Shown: positions 56,954-64,000 of the stretch, in pieces
Layout: each line of letters begins with the position of its first letter
Position numbering within the stretch: position 1 is the stretch's first letter
Position numbers and translations under genes: made by a program
Assembly: GCF_043641665.1 (NCBI RefSeq)
Contig: NC_092197.1
Coordinates: 20,687,650 to 20,751,649 of the forward strand
Source of the DNA: Enoplosus armatus
Lineage: Eukaryota; Chordata; Actinopteri; Centrarchiformes; Enoplosidae
DNA: 64,000 nt
Direction: 5' to 3'
Notes under the pieces: generated by a model
Databases searched by the model: none
Told to the model about the DNA's origin: nothing
Seen by the model: only the letters and a program-made list of their open reading frames with translations

Positions 56954-59900
56954 ACTGTGCCAGTGCTCTGCAGAGGGAATGAAAGATGGTGTGATGACAG
57001 GCAGAGGAGGAGAAAAAGGAGGAGGAAGAGGAGTTGGACGTTGCGAAGGGGGATGAAACAAAGATCAGGAGAGGAGAGGGAGAAGCAAAATGGGAAAAAA
57101 AAGACTCAATCTCATCCCGTCATTTATTCTTTTGTGTGTTAATCACATGTTTGTTCCACCATAGTATACAGTGTAGTGTATAATGGTGTAGCATAGTACG
57201 TGTAGGTTGATACCAGGTATCAGGTTTTAGCAAATGCGAACTAAGACATACAGTAAGTCATTCAAATTAATTCAGATGCAACCCACGTAGCTAATAAGTG
57301 GGTCTTAAATTGAGACTATTTTGTAACACACATACAAATCGTTACAGACGTAACATTTAATTTTTTCCAACATTCAAACGGCAGTTCGTACTTTGAATGA
57401 AAAGTGACAACCCTAGTCCGCAGAGAAGTACAGTGTATACGTAGTGCATGTAAATATGTGTATAGTTTTGTAGTATACGGTCACGTTTTTCTTGGAACAA
57501 TACTGCGGAACAAAGGTCTTTTTACCAATGATGTGCTGCTTTCAACCGGGTCTTGTCGTCACATCATGTGTGTGGACCTTTTGGCTTAAACTGGATTCAT
57601 AGTCAACTCAAGGGGTTAACGAGAGTCCCTCCATAGATACCTACGACTTTTTTACGTTTTGACCTGTATTTGAGTGGTGCATGTATTGTACATGATCAGG
57701 TCATGTAATGTTTTGATTATATTCCTCAGAGTAACTGTGTTTATTCACTTTGTGGTACAGAGCGACAGTGGGCTACCCACATACCTAGAACCTAGGATTG
57801 GCGTCCAGGTTACTTATAAGGTTATTTCACCTCGTCTCACGATCGCAGTGGTCAGACGGGCTGCAGTGTGATCGATGTGAGCTTTGCGAGATGTGTGTTA
57901 CCGAAAAAGAGAAGACTACTGAGAGCCTTTCTTTAAAGTCCTGTTGTCTACACTACACTGTAGTCTACGGAGTAACCTCGGAGTCTCTGCATGTAGCTCT
58001 GGTAGGTACAGTGTAACGCCTAAACACCGAAGTATAAATCCAGCTTTAGAGTTTCTTTACCGTGTCCTGTCCAGCCTGCTTTGACTGTATTTATGTCAAT
58101 AAAGCAAGTTTGAATTTGCGCAAGGTTATGTTGTATGTCCTCATGCCAGATTTTCCATGAGAATTCTTTACTGTTGCAATACCTTTACGACTTCTTTCCT
58201 GCATGGCAGGATCAGCAGGTGTTGTGGTTGTATTTTATTCTACTGCTCATCCCTGCGACACTTAACGGCTGATCCACTGAAAAAAGAAAGGACATAACAT
58301 GTCCAGATGTAGATGTCGACTAATTCTTAGCCAATGGGTTCCAAGTTTGCTCATCGGACTGTAAACAATAACAGGCGCATGGAAGAGGAAGCCTTGGCCC
58401 GGATATCCACTCTCCGTTATCCAGATATCCGTTGGCTACAGTGGAAGCCCCGAAACATTGGCCATTGCCCCCTAGAGGTTGCCTAGTTGCTAACCTTGGT
58501 GAATAAAGCTGCGCTTCCTGTAGCTTCTTCACAGTAAAAGCCTTCCAATGGTTGCCATTTGGAAAGTCTTATTGTGAAGCAGCAGGAAGTGTTTGGTTGG
58601 AATCAAGGAGGCTGAAATGGAGGAGTGAAACTAAACTGAAACTGCAGATATCCGACGGTCCACAGCCGATATTCAACTGTCTTGTCGCCTCTCTGTCTGC
58701 AGCTGTTTTGGGAAAGGAGGTTGAAAGGTCTGCGGTCATCAGACGTCACAGAAGAAGTCCTGCGAACCATGGACCTGCCCAAAGGACTGCAGAGTAAGTC
58801 TCCATCATGATCCTGAACACACACCATGCTCCAGCCCTGACCCCTGACCCCTGACCTCTGACCTCTCTCTCTCTCTCTCTCTCCGCAGGTGTTGGTCCAG
58901 ACTCCAGCGATGACACTCTGCTGTCGGCCATCGCCAGTGCTCTGCACATGAGCTCTAACCCAATAACAGGACAGACGTCGGTGGCCGCTGAGAAGAACCC
59001 GGCCATCTGGCTGAACACGTCCCAGCCGCTGTGCAAGGCCTTCACCGTCACTGATGAACACATCCGGTGAGAGACGCAGTCTTCATATTTTATTTTTCTG
59101 TCCCATAGTAGTCACCATTTCCGCTACTTTTATGCGTTTCTGCTTCTGACTTCAGGGCTGAAGGCATGCTAACATGCTATTATAAGCATTTTGGGACGGT
59201 TTTCTGTTTGTGTTGTTTCTGTGACCCTTTGGGAGCTTTCACATCAGGGACCCGTGCCCGGATCAGAGTGCACTTGACCCCAAAGTCCAGTTTCTTTGAT
59301 TAGTGTGAACACTGTGTACCGGGGTCCGCTTGAAAAAGTGGCCTCAGGTACGGTTCATATGGTTCACAGTAAAAAAACTACTGTACCAAAACACGGAAGA
59401 AGACCGCTATTTAGAATGTGACGCCATAACCATTCGACTGTACCGCTCGGGTCGCGCCAATCTCATCCTCTGAACTGCGCGGACGTGGCCGATGAAGGAA
59501 GGGGAGCGGGTCGTTCTTGACATTGTCTCCACAATAGCAATAATAGTAGGCAGAAGTGCTCAAAGTACTCCTTTCTACACTGGAGCAACAACATCAACAA
59601 GTGGGCGTAGTACCCAATCGTACACGGGCACGGTACGAATCAGTCGTACCTAATGTGATAGTGTCCTATTGCGGCAATTTGAGTAAAAATGTGCCCTCAG
59701 TCATAACTCAAATCAAATCTGAACCCACACGATGCACCTATTTTTACATTCACTCGTTACACTTTCCGAGGACATCATTATCTGTCTCTCGTTCTTCATA
59801 ACTCCGGAACCTGCCTGACAATCCTCATGTTTTGAAGTTTTCTTCAGTATCCAGCGATAATTATCTGCGCATCCATGGGTACGCTGCAAACAGGAGCTGC

Positions 59901-61177
59901 TTATAGCTAATTTGGCATACTTTTAATGGCGCCTCTCATTGTTCAGTTAAAAAGTGATGATATGTGTGCGCAGAGCAGTTGTAATATATCGCAGAAACCA
60001 GCCAGATGTGTAAAAATGTCACTCCATTTCCCCCCCCGCCCCTTCACCAAATGGGCGAATCCAGCGTCTCCCTCTCCAGCCTGAGACAGACTGGAGGAGT
60101 GCAGATGACTGGTGCATGCTGGGTAGCGGGAGTAATAAGTTGTAGGGAGAGAGGAGGATGAGGGGGTGATCAGAGACGAGACAGATGAGGAGTAATGAAG
60201 CATGAAAGAGGAGGAGGAGGAGGAGGAGGGGGGATGAAGAAAGGCAGCCGCCTCCGCAGTCACGCTGGGAAATTTACACCAAACCTGTGATTCAAAATAA
60301 CATCCAGGTAGCTGCTGGCAGAGAGGAGAGGCTGCTAAATCTGTCGTCAGCTAAAAATGATCATCATCTGCAGATGCATCCGGCTCACCTGCTGAATACA
60401 GACTTGTGTAACAGGGCGGGCACATTAGCACGTTCGCTACGGGTCACATTTATGTCATCATCCAATAAACTGCCCTTTTTCCCGCAGCAGCCGTTGATTT
60501 CACTTAGTGTGACCAGATGGGCGGAGAGGGAGAAAACAGATTCCACAATGATCGAAACACATAAAATCGAAACTTCATTTTTGTGACCGGGACCCTCCCG
60601 GTCAGCACACAGGGAAAGTAGGACTGCACTGATTTATGGGGACATCTGGTCCCACCACGGTCTTCAGTTCAATAGCATGTGAAAATTCGAGTTGAAACTT
60701 GACTACAGAGAAATTAATCGGTCACGGTCAACTTCAGTTGTTCATGTTCATCAGTGATTGTAGCGGCACTTTTTTTTGTAACTCAAATTTACAACCGCCG
60801 AGTTAAAGCTTGGTATAACCAATGTGTTTATGTTAATGTTCTCATGTCAACTAGCATCAACAGGAGGTTAGGCTTTTCTAAGCCAGCGTCGAAAACATGA
60901 TCACAGAGCTTGGCTTAAACGCCGGCTGTGATGGATTATCTCTCTCTGTGCTGTTTTTTTTTTTTTTTTACGTGGGAGTCAATCTAACAGCCTGACGAAT
61001 GATTGATGCAGGACAAGGAGAGTTTTTTTCAGGGTCGAATCATCAAAACCATAAAAACCAGCAGCTTGTGTCGAAGACGCAGAGGAGAGAAGTACGAATA
61101 CTGTGCCCTCAGATCAGGAGTCCCTGTGAGCCACATAGGCAGCTACTGCAACCTGACAGCAGGGGGCGCCGTGGAGA

Positions 61178-61220
<43 letters not shown>

Positions 61221-63532
61221 GGAGAAAGAGAGACTGTCTGTGTATGTCCAGTAGGAAACTGAGCTGAGAACAGCTGGCCGAAGCTATGACAGGCAGAGTC
61301 ACTGGGAAACATCACTACATTCTCCCTCTCCTTCTCCTGCCCTTCCTTTTTTCTATTTCCTTCCTTCCTTCCCTTCCTTCTCTTTACTCCACCCTTCCTC
61401 TCTTCAGTCGTTCCTTTTTTTTTCTTTTCACTCGCTCCTCTCCTCCTTTCCCCATCTCCCATCATTCTCCTCCACCTTCCTTTTAATATTTCCCCCCACC
61501 TTCCCTTTCCCACCCCTCTCTTTCATCGCTCCATCCTTCCAATATAATGTATTATTGTGCCCCTCTCCTTCCTTTTGTTTTTTTTTTCTCCATCTTTCTC
61601 TCTCTCCTTCTATTTCACCACCCTCCTCCTCCTCCTCCTCTCCCTCCCTGTGTCTCCTTTCCTGCCTTCCTCCCTCCTCTCCTCCGTTTCTTATCTCTCC
61701 CCTCCATTAATTTCCAATTCTCTCCCTCTCCCCTCCCCTCTCTCTCTCTCTCTCTCTCTCTCTCCAGTTAAATGTGCTTGTCATCCCAAATCGCTCTCAT
61801 TCCTATCCTCCTCCTCCTCCTCTCCTTCCTCCTCTTCCTCATCTGCTACATCAAACTGGCACATCTCTCACTTTTTAATTTTTTTTTTATTGACGTTCTT
61901 CTTTCTAATTTTGTTTTTAATTACACTTTTTTCATTTTTCATGATCTATACTTTAGATTCACCCCCCCCCCCCTTTTTTTTTTTTTTTTTTCCTTTTTCT
62001 CTTTCACAGAGGCAGATAGCGTTGTACAGCATGCCATTGTCTCGTTGTGTGTCCCCCTCTGGCTGGTTGTTAATCCAGATTCAGTCTCACAGACGCCACC
62101 GCCTGATACTGTCTCTTCTCTGTGCTTCTTCGTGTCTTTTGTTGGTTTTTGACAAAAAAAGCCGTCGGACCGACTTTGAAGAGCCGGTGCCGAGTCCGAG
62201 AGGAGGGAGTTGGCCGCAGCTTGCTGACATATTTTTATTTTAACAGCTCAGCATGTATAAACTTGAGATCAGCTCGGTTCTTTATTTTCCCTTTTTCGGG
62301 GGAACCAAACCATTCGGGTCATTCCAAAAGCTACACACATTAAAGTGAGACTATGTAACTTTGGAAAGTAGAAATAACAAGAGTTTCTCTTACAAATGAA
62401 AAAAAGCTGGATTCCTAAGTAACAAAACCCGCTCTCGCTCTATTCTGTATACGCGGGGGGTTTTGCTGCTGCAGCCTTATTTGTTCTAGCATCGGCAGTA
62501 GCTTATGACGGCTAACGTTAGCACATTTTAATTAGATATTGCTGTGTTGCTGACTACGTAACCCCTCTCGACTCGTGCTGCTGTTTTACGCACGGCTCTT
62601 TTAGTGTCACAACGTCCCGATCAGATTCCTGCTCCCCAGAGGATGAACTCTGGGTTGAAGCCCGGCTGTCGGGGATGTCAGTGGCGTGAACGCACTTCAG
62701 GAAAGCAGCAGGTCTGAGATCGGTGTTGCCTGGTGCTTCCGACTATCACAAGCTAACGTTACCTAGCGGCCTTAGCTAGCTTAGCCAAACAGCCTGTAAC
62801 ACGGGTACTTCCCTTGAGACATTTAGGGATTAAGTCAAGGAGGAAAGGTTAAAAAGCCCCCCCAAAAAAACTCTTTCTCATCGGCGTCACCTCCAGTATT
62901 TGGCCGCCTGAAAATGTTGTCCAACATTCGCGGCTCCACCGAGTCAACAACGTTAGCCTCAAGTGCCGATGTTTCGCTCAAGGCCTTGAAGTGACCAGTT
63001 TGGATCTCTCGGCTGATCTAGCACAGCAGCCAATCAGGACTTGAATCCGTTGTTTTTTTGTTTGTTGTTGTTTTTTTGTAAAGTTTGACATTATTTGTTT
63101 TAATTTCCAGTCAGGGCTTGAGAAACCTTTATGTCATTTATTTTAATGAAATGTCTTCTGTTGTTGTTGGAAACACAGCATCCCAAGACATTGTCAGATT
63201 CTTTGTAAGACCCTGCTACAGTCGTGTTGTGAGAAATAAATCAATTATATTACACACAAGTTTAAAAAATAAAAAAAATAAACAATACAAAGTCATATTT
63301 TCAAATCTCCCATGCTGGGCCGCCGGACCCTGACACAGGACACTTGCCGCCCGGGCCTAACAACTTTTCTGGGGGAAACCCTTGGACACCTTTCCTCTAG
63401 CACCACCCGTTCGCATTCATTTTTTCCTTGATGTTTGTATGATTATAATCACGTGATAATATATTGATGCATGACATTAAATCAAAAATATTTAAACCAG
63501 CACACTCATGATAAGACACCCTCTCTAAAGTA

Positions 63533-63569
<37 letters not shown>

Positions 63570-63687
63570 GGAGCAGGAGCTGAAAGTGTACCAGGCCAGG
63601 AGGAGTCTGGAGGAGGCGCTGATGGCCGACGGTTTGGCGCGGGCCGCCGAAAACACCCGGGAGCTGCTGGAGGGGAAGAAGGCCTGA
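49695..63687 (+). CDS. mbd2: Methyl-CpG-binding domain protein 2 (MBD2b-like form); exon 2 shows two apparent +1 frameshifts
   Basis: Six coding exons: 49,695-49,804; 52,938-53,099; 56,591-56,731; 58,703-58,793; 58,889-59,066; 63,570-63,687. GT-AG borders throughout. Exons 1-2 encode the methyl-CpG-binding domain (CPALPPGWKKEEVIRKSGLS, GKKFRSKPQLSRYLGNTVDL). Exon 3 encodes SIFKQPVTKV; exons 4-5 the MBD2/3 family region (DLPKGLQ, NPAIWLNTSQPLCKAF); exon 6 a coiled coil (LEEALMADGLARAAEN) that in mammals binds p66/GATAD2 in the NuRD complex. KKEEVIRKSG and GNTVDL favour MBD2 over MBD3. The long Gly-Arg N-terminus of mammalian MBD2a is absent. Allowing for the extra bases in exon 2 the protein is 265 residues, the usual MBD2b size. 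A second ATG lies directly upstream at 49,692. A GT donor at 63,700, just after the stop, hints at a spliced 3' UTR. Confidence 0.93.
50322..51176. repeat. Dispersed repeat family C, copy 3
   Basis: The longest of the three copies, in mbd2 intron 1. It carries an insertion-like stretch (about 50,450-50,690) absent from the copy at 6,338. It ends GGCTTTTTGTCGAGGGCAACC and AACTTCCGGGTTGGCC, as in copy 1. Confidence 0.75.
52361..52394. repeat. (CA)n microsatellite attached to a GTCTTTATGGGGAC repeat
   Basis: An AC run followed directly by GTCTTTATGGGGACCTATT, the usual arrangement of a fish repeat also represented near 36,600-36,730. Confidence 0.85.
52540..52863. mobile_element. Family B-related MITE carrying a 59-base G run
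   Basis: Terminal inverted repeats AAAGGTCCCATGTTGTAGAAAG / CAACAACATGGGACCTTTTAAA bracket 320 bases. The inner text (GGTGGTGCTGTGCCTGGAGCAGATGAACTGCTGG, GACTGTATAGTTGTGACATCACAACC) matches the copy at 22,200-22,270. There the site of the G run reads only GGGGGGCGTGGCT. Located in mbd2 intron 1. Confidence 0.8.
52629..52687 (+). repeat. 59-base uninterrupted G run
   Basis: A pure G tract, far longer than the other G/C runs in the window. It is part of the MITE at 52,540-52,863 and lies about 250 bases before mbd2 exon 2. Confidence 0.95.
53340..53520. repeat. GAGTCCAGTCTC/TCTTGGTCTCGTCTTGG dispersed fish repeat
   Basis: Irregular repeats of 'GACTCGGACTTGTC', 'GTCTTGGCCTTGGG' and 'GACTCAGACCTGTCTTGGTC', a familiar teleost dispersed repeat. 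In mbd2 intron 2. The open frame through it is not a gene. Confidence 0.5.
53855..53912. repeat. (TG)n microsatellite
   Basis: A perfect TG run of 58 bases in mbd2 intron 2. Confidence 0.97.
54020..54640 (-). mobile_element. L2-like LINE reverse-transcriptase fragment
   Basis: Minus-strand translation over three broken frames contains 'KCFERLVMGLHLL', 'LDPLQFAYRPNRSTEDTLAHIL' and 'LLVTDYSSAFDIIVPP-LVTKLKDLGI', the palm core of an L2/CR1 reverse transcriptase. It is preceded by 'KAAGPVSVSV' and 'LQLAPVFN'. In mbd2 intron 2, antisense; inactive. Confidence 0.82.
55125..55675 (+). mobile_element. L2-like LINE C-terminus and 3' end
   Basis: A frame of about 70 codons reads 'RVIGCNLPSLQDLYSSRTLRRAGKI', 'DPSHPGHHLFDPLPSGRRLRSIR' and 'RHKNSFFPSAVNLTN', stop; this is the C-terminus of an L2-type ORF2. 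A C run, an AT-rich 3' UTR, and the tail GGCAATAAACAGTTTCTGATTCTGATTCTG follow. In mbd2 intron 2. Confidence 0.85.
56232..56275. repeat. (CA)n microsatellite
   Basis: AC run in mbd2 intron 2. Another lies at 56,741-56,770, just after mbd2 exon 3. Confidence 0.95.
56909..56953. repeat. (CA)n microsatellite
   Basis: AC run in mbd2 intron 3. Confidence 0.95.
61181..61217. repeat. (CA)n microsatellite
   Basis: AC run in mbd2 intron 5, directly before a purine-rich GAGGGAGAAAGAGAGA stretch. Confidence 0.95.
61315..62010. repeat. About 700-base pyrimidine-rich tract in mbd2 intron 5
   Basis: The plus strand is almost wholly C and T over long stretches (CTTCC, CTCCTCCTC, (CT)n at 61,738-61,764, T and C runs at 61,961-61,992). 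Long open frames here code only Ser/Pro/Leu/Phe and are artefacts of composition. Confidence 0.9.
63535..63566 (+). repeat. (TG)16 abutting the mbd2 exon 6 acceptor
   Basis: A perfect TG run followed directly by CAG and exon 6 (63,570). It occupies the place of the polypyrimidine tract. Confidence 0.97.
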
Positions 63688-64000
63688 AGAGACGGACAGG
63701 TGAGGAAGGTAAACTGCGTCACTAACGACCTCATTAACATCAACGATTTCCTACGTTTCCTTCATCAGTTCGGTGGGGTTTGATAACATTTCACCACATG
63801 ACGCTGCAGATAGAACACGGAGAGACGGCGGCTGCCGTTCACCAGCCGTCACAGTAACACAAGCCGCTTTCAGGCAAGGCAAGGTGAACTGCGCAGTCAG
63901 CCAGTGTGAGGGAAAAAACAAGAGAGTCTGTCAGAGTGAAGAAGGGACGAGAGAAGTCACAGGAAGTGAAGAGATGGGCTTAAAAAGTCTGCCAACATCA

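Noticed and set aside
61557..62243. A 228-codon frame rich in Ser, Leu, Phe and Pro
   Set aside because: A product of the pyrimidine-rich tract in mbd2 intron 5, where stops are rare by composition.

Overview
This window looks like nuclear DNA of a ray-finned (teleost) fish. Six genes have vertebrate intron-exon structure, and five of them encode recognisable vertebrate proteins. The spacers are packed with CA/TG microsatellites, homopolymers, decayed L2/CR1/Rex1-type LINE fragments, palindromic MITE-like elements, and the GCTAAGCTAA and CATAGACTGTAT repeats common in fish genomes. There is no sign of operons, CRISPR arrays, prophage or bacterial genes.

Layout. 1-7,300: no gene seen, only repeats. 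7,304-10,102 (-): thap1, three coding exons, with a CpG-rich promoter carrying a perfect GGGTCACGTGACCC palindrome. 13,340-14,281 (-): a two-exon acidic, serine-rich, probably nuclear protein that I cannot name with confidence. 16,625-30,211 (-): wdr91, 17 coding exons whose phases all join to a 750-residue protein. One of its introns carries the marks of a minor (U12) AT-AC intron. 34,370-36,488 (+): spag16 (PF20), only three coding exons, with a tandemly copied 3' splice site in front of exon 2. 39,253-45,713 (-): las2 (C18orf54-like), 14 coding exons, 567 residues. 49,695-63,687 (+): mbd2 in its short MBD2b-like form, six coding exons. Exon 2 reads correctly only if two single extra bases, one in a G run and one in an A run, are discounted.

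The genes are unrelated housekeeping or tissue genes rather than one pathway. They cover transcription control (thap1), endosome maturation (wdr91), the axonemal central pair (spag16), a poorly known protein (las2) and a methyl-CpG/NuRD reader (mbd2). las2 and mbd2 are divergent neighbours here and, from memory, lie close together on human 18q21, so that pair is probably old synteny.

I found no new defence-like or mobile system. The observations most worth following are the AT-AC intron, the GU-repeat splice sites of wdr91 and mbd2, the duplicated decoy acceptor of spag16, the apparent frameshifts in mbd2, and several families of hairpin-forming elements, some nested in one another. All exon borders were placed by hand from homology, reading phase and splice signals; no alignment or transcript data were available.
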